The translations under genes were made by a program, and so were the position numbers. Source: Nitrosomonas marina (GTDB lineage: Bacteria > Pseudomonadota > Gammaproteobacteria > Burkholderiales > Nitrosomonadaceae). From it: DNA of 64,000 nt. The notes beneath the pieces were generated by a model. That model was not told the DNA's origin, did no database searches, and saw only the letters and a list, made by a program, of their open reading frames with translations. The stretch is taken from contig NZ_FOIA01000005.1 of assembly GCF_900111605.1 (NCBI RefSeq), positions 1-64,000 on the forward strand, written 5' to 3'. Of the stretch, positions 57,317 through 64,000 are shown in pieces (position 1 is the stretch's first letter; each line of letters starts with the position of its first letter).

Positions 57317-57814
57317 CTATTTATCAGTCGTGTTCTCCACGTTAACAGACAACAAGCGAGACAGCTCCGTCAATGCCTGCTTATAGACTTTACGTTTAAA
57401 CTCAACTACGGAATCAAGTTCTACCCAATATTGGTTCCACCGCCAGGCATCAAACTCGGGATGAGCGCTTTTACGCAAAGACACATCACTGTCCTTGCCA
57501 ATCAGTCGCAACAAATACCAGATCTGCTTTTGTCCTTTGTAATTCCCACGCCATTCGCGTCTGATCCATTTTTCTGGCACCTCGTAACGCAACCAATCTC
57601 GAGTACGGCCTACAATCCTGACATGGTTGGGAAGCAAACCAACCTCTTCGGCCAATTCCCGATACATAGCCTGCTCAGGGCTCTCTCCCGACTTTATGCC
57701 CCCTTGTGGAAATTGCCATGAATTTTGCCTGATTCGTTTTCCCCAAAACACCTCATTTTTCGAATTAAGCAAAATAATGCCGACATTTGGGCGATATCCA
57801 TTACGGTCAATCAT
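57317..57814 (-). CDS. rppH: RNA 5'-pyrophosphohydrolase (Nudix)
   Basis: Removes pyrophosphate from mRNA 5' ends to start decay. Of 165 residues, the Nudix box is [23 protein letters not shown] (about 38-60, read in parts) and the N-terminus is [25 protein letters not shown], typical of RppH. Divergent from proS across about 220 bp, a pairing seen in other betaproteobacteria. Confidence 0.95.
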   Translation of the reverse strand: MIDRNGYRPNVGIILLNSKNEVFWGKRIRQNSWQFPQGGIKSGESPEQAMYRELAEEVGLLPNHVRIVGRTRDWLRYEVPEKWIRREWRGNYKGQKQIWYLLRLIGKDSDVSLRKSAHPEFDAWRWNQYWVELDSVVEFKRKVYKQALTELSRLLSVNVENTTDK

Positions 57815-58038
57815 GCAAACAATCCATCTGCCCCATTAAAATATAATGTGGATTTTTTCATACTTTGGTGCAGATTAAAAGTATCATTCAAACAGCAATA
57901 GATTAAACCGACGCAATAAACATTCATTCTATGTGAAATCAGGAATAATTCCTTTGTTACAAACAAGAAAGAGTATTTATACCTGAAAATATAATTCACG
58001 GTAGAATTGCTTCCTTTTTAATCATAATGGAATCTGGC

Positions 58039-59748
58039 ATGCGCGTCTCGCAATTTTTTATTTCCACGCTTAAAGAAGCACCTGCTGAAGCCGAACTTAT
58101 CAGTCACAAGCTGATGCTACGCGCAGGGTTGATCAAACGACTTGGCAGCGGCCTATATACTTGGATGCCGATCGGCCTGAAGGTTTTGCGGAAAATCGAG
58201 TCTATCGTCCGCGAAGAAATGAATCGAAGTGGGGCTATCGAACTGCTTATGCCAGCCATACAGCCCGCCGAATTATGGCAAGAATCAGGCAGGTGGGATG
58301 TTTTTGGTCCACAAATGTTAAAAATAAAGGACCGCCATGATCATGATTTTTGCTTTGGTCCAACCCACGAAGAGATTATTACTGATATTGCTCGTCGCGA
58401 GATCAGCAGTTATCGTCAACTGCCACTCAATTTTTATCAAATACAAACAAAATTCCGTGATGAAATAAGACCGCGTTTTGGGGTCATGCGAGCACGAGAA
58501 TTTCTGATGAAAGATGCCTACTCTTTTCATGCCAATCCCACCAGCCTGGATGACACATATCAACTCATGCATGAAACTTATAACCGGATTTTTACCCGGC
58601 TTGGACTCAACTTCCGTTCTGTTTCGGCTGATCCAGGCGCTATTGGCGGAAGCGGGTCACATGAATTTCACGTCCTGGCAGAATCGGGAGAAGACATCAT
58701 AGTATTTTGCCCTGACTCGGATTATGCCGCAAATATAGAACTCGCCACATCGCGTTTACCTGATGCAACGCCGGATGATCCAGTCGGTGAATTAAAAAAA
58801 ATATCCACCCCAAATCAGAAAACATGCACTGAAGTTGCTGATTTTCTTGATATACCGATACACAAAACGGTTAAAACACTCGCAGTTTCTGCAAACGACA
58901 CCCTGTATTTAATATTATTGCGAGGCGATCATCAGCTAAATGAACTCAAGGTTCGGAAAATACCTTTTTTAACTGGTTATGAGATGGCCGATGAAACAAC
59001 CATCCTGAATGAAACCGGCACAATTCCAGGCTATATCGGACCCGTAGGATTAAAAACTACAGTTATTGCTGATACGGCAGTCATGGATATGAATAATTTT
59101 ATCTGTGGCGCCAATGAAGAAGGTTTTCATTTCATCAATGTCAACTTTGGGCGTGATCTTGAGCAGCCCCGGCATGTATTTGATATTCGCAACGTAGCCG
59201 CAGGTGAGTTATCACCTGATGGCAAAGGAATTCTGGAAATCTGTCGAGGTATCGAAGTAGGTCACATATTCAAATTGCGCACAAAATATTCAGAGATGAT
59301 GAAAGCACAATATCTGAATGAGCACGGACAGACCCAAAACCTTGAAATGGGTTGTTATGGCATTGGTATTTCTCGTATCGTTGCAGCGGCAATAGAGCAA
59401 AATAACGATGATCAAGGTATTATTTTTCCAGAATCCATGGCGCCGTTCCAACTGGCTATTATCCCCATCGGTATGCACAAAAGTGAACAGGTACGTTTCG
59501 AAGCTGAAAAACTTTATACGCAGTTTTTATGTTCAAGCATCGATGTATTGCTGGATAACCGTAATGAACGGCCTGGTGTAATGTTTGCCGATATGGAGTT
59601 GATTGGCATACCTCACCGGATCGTCGTCAGTGAACGCAGTTTAAAACAGGCATGCGTTGAATATAAAGGACGTACCGATCAAGAAGCACAAACAGTCGCC
59701 CTGGATGAAATCAACACTTTTATCAAAGCGAAACTATGTATCAATTAA
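58039..59748 (+). CDS. proS: Prolyl-tRNA synthetase (bacterial type)
   Basis: Charges tRNA-Pro. The frame is open from 58027, but the family N-terminus [20 protein letters not shown] starts at the ATG at 58039, giving 569 residues. Class II motifs are present: motif 1 around [22 protein letters not shown], motif 2 [21 protein letters not shown] and motif 3 [19 protein letters not shown]. The editing (INS) domain lies at about 225-400 ([20 protein letters not shown]). The lytic transglycosylase start overlaps its end by 13 bp. Confidence 0.97.
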   Translation: MRVSQFFISTLKEAPAEAELISHKLMLRAGLIKRLGSGLYTWMPIGLKVLRKIESIVREEMNRSGAIELLMPAIQPAELWQESGRWDVFGPQMLKIKDRHDHDFCFGPTHEEIITDIARREISSYRQLPLNFYQIQTKFRDEIRPRFGVMRAREFLMKDAYSFHANPTSLDDTYQLMHETYNRIFTRLGLNFRSVSADPGAIGGSGSHEFHVLAESGEDIIVFCPDSDYAANIELATSRLPDATPDDPVGELKKISTPNQKTCTEVADFLDIPIHKTVKTLAVSANDTLYLILLRGDHQLNELKVRKIPFLTGYEMADETTILNETGTIPGYIGPVGLKTTVIADTAVMDMNNFICGANEEGFHFINVNFGRDLEQPRHVFDIRNVAAGELSPDGKGILEICRGIEVGHIFKLRTKYSEMMKAQYLNEHGQTQNLEMGCYGIGISRIVAAAIEQNNDDQGIIFPESMAPFQLAIIPIGMHKSEQVRFEAEKLYTQFLCSSIDVLLDNRNERPGVMFADMELIGIPHRIVVSERSLKQACVEYKGRTDQEAQTVALDEINTFIKAKLCIN

Positions 59749-60332
59749 CTGCTACTCTTTTACTTTTACTATTTCCGATCACCGCATACGCCAACATTCA
59801 GCGTTATGAACACCTCATTATCAGCACGCAAATCTTCACACAAACAGAGATCAATGATATTGCAGTGACTAACCAGGAATATGCCAAGCTAGCGACAGAC
59901 AATACATGGCTATCTGTAATGAGTGAACGCCTTAAACGCTTTAAACCAAATAAGGACGAACGCGAATCGTTTTTACGAACCGTTTATTATGAAGCAGCAC
60001 GTGCCGGACTCGATCCACAGCTTGTACTCAGTGTAATTCAGGTTGAAAGCGGATTTAGGAAATATGCCATATCTCATGCCGGTGCGCGAGGATACATGCA
60101 AATTATGCCATTCTGGATTGAAACAATCGGGGAAGAAACGCATAACCTGTTTCATCTTCGTGTCAATTTAAGATATGGCTGCATGATACTCAGGCATTAT
60201 CTCAACAAAGAAAACGGCGACTATTTCCGCGCACTCGGCCGTTACAATGGCAGTCTGGGACAAGCCACATACCCACAGCTTGTATTTAATTTATTACACA
60301 GTACCTGGCAATATTCACAACCAGCCATATAA
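59736..60332 (+). CDS. Lytic transglycosylase, SLT domain
   Basis: Periplasmic peptidoglycan-cleaving enzyme of 198 residues. Signal peptide 1-19 ([12 protein letters not shown]). The catalytic Glu104 is in [19 protein letters not shown], followed by YMQIMPFW and, later, [11 protein letters not shown] with the GRYNGS motif. Translation starts inside proS (13-bp overlap), so it is co-expressed with an unrelated tRNA synthetase, an arrangement seen in betaproteobacteria. No LysM or other extra domain. Confidence 0.92.
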   Translation: MYQLTATLLLLLFPITAYANIQRYEHLIISTQIFTQTEINDIAVTNQEYAKLATDNTWLSVMSERLKRFKPNKDERESFLRTVYYEAARAGLDPQLVLSVIQVESGFRKYAISHAGARGYMQIMPFWIETIGEETHNLFHLRVNLRYGCMILRHYLNKENGDYFRALGRYNGSLGQATYPQLVFNLLHSTWQYSQPAI

Positions 60333-60376
60333 ACAAGGCGATCAATGTTCGACACGAACGTTATCTTGTGTTTATA
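60328..60376. terminator. Bidirectional hairpin terminator overlapping both convergent stop codons
   Basis: TATAAACAAG (60328-60337) pairs with CTTGTGTTTATA (60365-60376, 2-nt bulge), and an inner GTTCG-ACA-CGAAC stem (60347-60359) stands within. The dyad spans the stops of the transglycosylase (plus) and TlpA-like (minus) genes, so it can end transcripts from both sides. A/T tracts lie on both flanks. Confidence 0.65.
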
Positions 60377-60813
60377 AAATCCTCAATACTTTCACGCGTT
60401 ACGATTCCTCGCTGACGAGCCGCAGGCCTTCCCTCAGGATCGAAAAAATAAGTACTTGGCAGCAGCGAAATATCATCCAGCTGTGAAGCCATTCGCCTGT
60501 TACCAAGTACTGTCGGATAAGTAATTTCCAAAGACCGGGCAAACTCCATTACCACAGCCGGATCAGTAAACTCCATGGCAACACCAATTACCATCACATC
60601 TTTACGGTCTTCATACAAAGCTATCAGGTCAGGAATTTCCTCCAGGCAGGGAGGGCACCATGTTGCCCAAAAGTTGACAATTACCCAGCGCCCCTTGTAG
60701 TCAGCCAGTGTATGAACCTTTCCGTCAGTATCTTTGAATTGAAATGCCTGTATTTCAATCGCGAGCAACAGCATCAGAAAACCACACGGAAAACTAAAAA
60801 ACCGTCCAGACAT
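60361..60813 (-). CDS. TlpA-family thiol:disulfide reductase-like protein
   Basis: Thioredoxin-fold protein, probably periplasmic. Of 150 residues, an N-terminal hydrophobic segment (about 9-23) is a signal peptide or anchor. The redox motif WCPPC is at 52-56 (Cys53, Cys56), and the cis-Pro is in LLPSTYFFDPEG (about 117-128). Expected to keep periplasmic thiols reduced, for example for cytochrome c maturation; the actual partner is unknown. No ccm genes nearby. Confidence 0.87.
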   Translation of the reverse strand: MSGRFFSFPCGFLMLLLAIEIQAFQFKDTDGKVHTLADYKGRWVIVNFWATWCPPCLEEIPDLIALYEDRKDVMVIGVAMEFTDPAVVMEFARSLEITYPTVLGNRRMASQLDDISLLPSTYFFDPEGRPAARQRGIVTRESIEDFINTR

Positions 60814-60975
60814 GCGTCGTTACCTTTTAAGTATTAATCAAAACATCTACAGCTTGAAACAGTCAGCGCCATCGCGTCTCAATGTCTGTCCAGGAACACG
60901 TCTGGTCGTCATTTCGATTCTCATACTTCATTTTCAATTGTGGCGCTGTTACCAGCAATCTGGGAAAACGGCAAC

Positions 60976-62508
60976 CTAAACCTGTGGATGCGCGCGTTCC
61001 AGCTTGCTATGCAATTTATTCAACGCACTCAAATAGGCCTTAGCAGAAGCTACGACTATATCCGTATCCGCGCCATGACCATTGACGATTCGATCAGATT
61101 TCTGTAAACGGACAGTCACTTCCCCTTGCGCATCGGTTCCACTGGTAATATTGTTAACCGAGAACAGCTGAAGCTGCGCTCCGCTTCTCAACAGTTTCTC
61201 TATGGCACAAAATGTCGCGTCAACCGGACCACTACCGTCCGATTCCGCCTGCATTTCATTACCATGATCGGAAATAACAATACAGGCATATGGAGTTTCA
61301 CCCGTTTCGCAACGTATTTTTAAAGACAGCAGACGATACCGCTCCTGTGGCACAAGCGCCTCGTCCGACACCAACGCCTGCAAATCCTCATCAAAAATTT
61401 CATGCTTTTTATCTGCTAACTCCTTAAATCGCATAAATGTATTGTTCAGCACTTCCTCAGATTCCAGCTCAATACCGAGCTCTTTTAATCGGCTACGAAA
61501 TGCATTACGACCGGAGTGTTTACCGAGTAGCAATTTATTTGCTCCCCAACCCACGTCTTCTGCTCGCATGATTTCATAAGTTTCACGATGCTTTAATACA
61601 CCATCCTGGTGAATGCCGGATTCGTGCGCAAAGGCATTGGCACCCACAATCGCCTTATTGGGCTGCACAGGAAAACCCGTAATACCTGAAACCAGCTTAC
61701 TGGCTGGCACGATGTGTTTAGTGTTGATTTTAGTATCACACGGAAAGTAATCCTGGCGTGTTCGAACGGCCATTACGATTTCCTCCAATGATGCGTTGCC
61801 AGCGCGTTCACCAAGCCCGTTGATGGTGCACTCAACCTGGCGCGCTCCATTCAATACTGCTGATAATGAGTTTGCGACAGCGAGCCCAAGATCATTGTGA
61901 CAGTGGACGGAAAAAACAGCCCGGTCCGAATTGGGTATCTTTTCACGTAATGTACGGATTAATTTGCCAAATTGCTCAGGCATGGTATAACCAACAGTAT
62001 CCGGAATATTAATTGTTTTAGCTCCAGCCTCGATAACTTTCTCAATGATTCTGCATAAAAAATCGATTTCAGAACGTCCCGCATCTTCTGGTGAAAATTC
62101 GATATTGTCGGTATATTCGCTTGCCCATTTGATTGCTTTAACCGCTTGCTCTATCACCTGCTCTGGCGACATGCGCAGCTTATTTTTCATATGGATGGGA
62201 GACGTCGCTATGAATGTGTGAATACGCGAAGGTCCGGTATTATTAAGGGCATCCCCTGTTCGTCTGATATCGGCTTCTATCGCACGTGCCAAACCGCAAA
62301 CTATACTTTCCTTGACCGATTCGGCCACAGCCCTGACCGCCTCAAAATCACCATTAGACGCTGCAGGAAAACCTGCTTCAATCACATCTACACCCATGTG
62401 CTCCAGTTGCCATGCAATGCGCACCTTTTCTTCTTTTGTCATGGAAGCACCTGGGCTTTGCTCACCATCGCGCAATGTCGTATCAAAAATAATCAAATGT
62501 TCTTGCAT
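60976..62508 (-). CDS. leuA: 2-isopropylmalate synthase
   Basis: First committed enzyme of leucine biosynthesis, condensing 2-ketoisovalerate with acetyl-CoA. Of 510 residues, the catalytic start [17 protein letters not shown] is at 7-23. Metal-binding [13 protein letters not shown] lies near 200, GLGERAGNA near 229, and [13 protein letters not shown] carries the conserved His. The C-terminal LeuA dimer/regulatory domain (about 385-510) for leucine feedback is complete. Same strand as pssA-psd upstream, as in other betaproteobacteria (ilv genes would lie beyond). Confidence 0.97.
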   Translation of the reverse strand: MQEHLIIFDTTLRDGEQSPGASMTKEEKVRIAWQLEHMGVDVIEAGFPAASNGDFEAVRAVAESVKESIVCGLARAIEADIRRTGDALNNTGPSRIHTFIATSPIHMKNKLRMSPEQVIEQAVKAIKWASEYTDNIEFSPEDAGRSEIDFLCRIIEKVIEAGAKTINIPDTVGYTMPEQFGKLIRTLREKIPNSDRAVFSVHCHNDLGLAVANSLSAVLNGARQVECTINGLGERAGNASLEEIVMAVRTRQDYFPCDTKINTKHIVPASKLVSGITGFPVQPNKAIVGANAFAHESGIHQDGVLKHRETYEIMRAEDVGWGANKLLLGKHSGRNAFRSRLKELGIELESEEVLNNTFMRFKELADKKHEIFDEDLQALVSDEALVPQERYRLLSLKIRCETGETPYACIVISDHGNEMQAESDGSGPVDATFCAIEKLLRSGAQLQLFSVNNITSGTDAQGEVTVRLQKSDRIVNGHGADTDIVVASAKAYLSALNKLHSKLERAHPQV

Positions 62509-62546
62509 CTATAGCTCCGCTTCTGGAAGAAATATCATACTCGGGA

Positions 62547-62574
62547 TATAAAATCCGCTCAGTTGGATTTTATA
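62547..62574. repeat. Perfect 10-bp inverted repeat upstream of leuA
   Basis: TATAAAATCC, 8 nt, GGATTTTATA: perfect arms, centred about 52 bp before the leuA ATG. It may be an operator or an mRNA hairpin in the leuA leader. It lacks the T-run of a terminator in the minus direction. The rest of the 62509-62739 gap shows no leader-peptide gene that I could recognise. Confidence 0.45.
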
Positions 62575-62739
62575 AGTTTGAAACAAAAAGGAGGGATTCT
62601 AGATATTCAGCGCACAAGGCGCAGCAGCCACCAAAATTCTAAAGAACCAGGCAACAGGGCAAGGAGATAATTAGGATATGAAAACGGTATACACATCATA
62701 ATGCAGGAATATAAATACTTTTTTTATTTTGTGCAATAG

Positions 62740-63519
62740 TTATGATGATAAATCCGAAGAATCATTTTTTTTTCTGCTCTTACCGAACCGCCATACTTTG
62801 ATTATATATCCCGACAACGCATAGCCCAAAAACAGACAAAATAACACCACAGGCGGATGACTTGGAATTAATACAAAAAAGAACAGCAACAGCAGCAAAA
62901 TTGTAACAAACGGCACTCTTTTTTTCAGATTGATATCTTTACCGCTGTGAAAAGGAATATTACTGACCATGGTCAAACCGGCGAACAGAGTCACAATTAA
63001 CGCAAGCCATTTGATATCAGTTCCAGACACCTGAAAATCAAGCATCACCCATACCAGGCCCGCAATTAGGGCTGCGGCTGCAGGACTGGGCAGCCCTTGG
63101 AAAAACCGTTTATCAATGACATGAATATTGGTATTGAAACGTGCCAGTCTCAATGCCGCACAGGCACAGTAAATAAATGCCGCAATCCAACCCAGTTGCC
63201 CCATTTCTTTTAACGCCCATTCGTACATAATCAGTGCAGGGGCGACTCCGAATGAAACCATGTCTGACATACTGTCGTATTCAGCACCAAACTCGCTTTG
63301 TGAATGTGTCATTCTTGCTACACGGCCATCTAGACCGTCAAGCACCATAGCAATAAAAACGGCAACTGCAGAATGTTCAAAATTTCCATTCATCGCTTGA
63401 ACAATCGCATAAAAACCGGCAAACAACGCTGCGGTTGTAAACAGATTGGGCAGCAAATAAATACCGCGACGGCGTAACCGAGATTGTGTCACGACAGGTT
63501 CGGGCTGAGATTCAGACAT
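62740..63519 (-). CDS. pssA: CDP-diacylglycerol--serine O-phosphatidyltransferase
   Basis: Integral-membrane enzyme making phosphatidylserine, the precursor of phosphatidylethanolamine. Of 259 residues, the CDP-alcohol signature DGLDGRVARMTHSQSEFGAEYDS (about 60-82, read in parts) is complete, with its DG-x2-AR and the later G-x3-D. About six or more hydrophobic helices are present. Lies 137 bp downstream of psd, whose product decarboxylates its product, so the two act in sequence. Confidence 0.95.
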   Translation of the reverse strand: MSESQPEPVVTQSRLRRRGIYLLPNLFTTAALFAGFYAIVQAMNGNFEHSAVAVFIAMVLDGLDGRVARMTHSQSEFGAEYDSMSDMVSFGVAPALIMYEWALKEMGQLGWIAAFIYCACAALRLARFNTNIHVIDKRFFQGLPSPAAAALIAGLVWVMLDFQVSGTDIKWLALIVTLFAGLTMVSNIPFHSGKDINLKKRVPFVTILLLLLFFFVLIPSHPPVVLFCLFLGYALSGYIIKVWRFGKSRKKNDSSDLSS

Positions 63520-63656
63520 GTTGTGATTTCTCAGAAAAATAAAATAAAAATGCTATACCACGAATTATACGAGTGTCACGTGAATCAATATCAAACTCCT
63601 CTGATAGAAGATATGGATAAAACGGCCGATTTAGCAATACGTGTAACCCGACGGTT

Positions 63657-64000
63657 TTATGCTTTTCTAAGCTCTGCCAATACTGTTGTCGTCGCGTACA
63701 CCTTATCACCGATATTGACGTTAATTTTGGTTTCGGGCGGCAGATATACATCAACACGCGAACCAAACCGAATGAATCCAAATCGTTGACCTTTAGACAG
63801 ATGATCACCAGGTACTACACTGCATAATATTCGCTTGGCAATAAGGCCCGCCACCTGCACACACGTCACATCAGAGCCGTCATCAGTTTTGATCCATAAT
63901 GCGTTACGCTCATTTTCCAGAGAAGCTTTGGGTAAATCCGCATTAAAAAATTTTCCGGGGAAATACCATTTATCATGGACATCACCCTCAACCGGACTAC
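63657..64000 (-). CDS. psd: Phosphatidylserine decarboxylase, 3' part (runs off the window)
   Basis: C-terminal 113 or so residues of the pyruvoyl-dependent decarboxylase that forms phosphatidylethanolamine; the start lies beyond the right edge. Readable segments are the [20 protein letters not shown] region, [14 protein letters not shown], and [13 protein letters not shown] followed by [18 protein letters not shown]. The Gly-Ser of FGSR is the self-cleavage site that creates the pyruvoyl group, which marks the short PSD-related type. Precedes pssA on the same strand. Confidence 0.9.
   Translation of the reverse strand, partial: SPVEGDVHDKWYFPGKFFNADLPKASLENERNALWIKTDDGSDVTCVQVAGLIAKRILCSVVPGDHLSKGQRFGFIRFGSRVDVYLPPETKINVNIGDKVYATTTVLAELRKA

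Noticed and set aside
63512-63808. 98-codon minus-strand frame at the psd 3' end
   Set aside because: It overlaps the well-supported psd frame and has no family likeness; a shadow frame.

Overview
The window looks like a chromosomal segment of a betaproteobacterium, most likely a Nitrosomonas-type ammonia oxidiser. This rests on three things: conserved gene order (rpoE-rseA-rseB-degQ-grx-lepA-lepB-rnc-era-pdxJ-acpS-nagZ; hfq-hflX-hflK-hflC-DUF2065-hisZ-purA; zapA followed by 6S RNA; psd-pssA-leuA), an exosortase (XrtA)-type polysaccharide locus, and a di-haem cytochrome c peroxidase of the Nitrosomonas type. No amo, hao or rRNA gene is present, so the genus is an inference. I see no tRNA, CRISPR array, insertion sequence or prophage. 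Almost all of the window is housekeeping DNA with short intergenic gaps.

Layout. 1-3.4 kb (minus): exopolysaccharide export genes (tyrosine autokinase, Wzz-like chain-length protein, Wza-like lipoprotein). The kinase tail at the left edge is aberrant. 3.8-5.8 kb (plus): glutathione-dependent formaldehyde detoxification (frmA-fghA). 5.9-9.7 kb (minus): thiolase and a fused hydroxyacyl-CoA dehydrogenase/enoyl-CoA hydratase. 9.9-11.2 kb (minus): SGNH hydrolase and CDP-alcohol phosphatidyltransferase, overlapping. 11.6-15.8 kb (plus): a run of poorly characterised genes (DUF938 methyltransferase, SDR-fold protein without catalytic Ser/Tyr, DUF1326, DUF2182, DUF3422). 15.8-18.9 kb (minus): serine dehydratase and a TM0106-type Fe-S nuclease. 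19-23 kb (plus): two unknown exported/membrane proteins, SRP RNA, dnaX, ybaB, rluB; then prmB (minus). 24-29.7 kb (plus): tadA, an L,D-transpeptidase, and a LysM-FecR protein translationally coupled to a CHASE2-PAS-GGDEF-EAL protein.

29.7-41.1 kb (minus) is a long block joining cell-wall recycling, CoA/PLP cofactor genes, ribosome and RNA maturation (era, rnc, lepA), protein secretion (lepB) and the sigma-E envelope-stress regulon. 41.6-48.1 kb: queF (minus), then smc, zipA, a double-CDGSH protein, a ZapB-like coiled coil, zapA and 6S RNA (plus). 48.3-57.8 kb (minus): thioredoxin-fold protein, purA, hisZ, DUF2065, hflC, hflK, hflX, hfq, cytochrome c peroxidase, rppH. 58-60.3 kb (plus): proS and a lytic transglycosylase. 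60.4-64 kb (minus): TlpA-like protein, leuA, pssA and the 3' part of psd.

Points most worth a second look: recR is missing from its usual place after ybaB and recO from its usual place between era and pdxJ; an SDR-fold protein has lost its catalytic Ser and Tyr; the DUF1326/DUF2182 pair is rich in Cys, Met and His; the FecR/CHASE2 signalling pair is coupled; and a palindromic element occurs twice, about 24 kb apart. I found no clearly new defence or mobile system.
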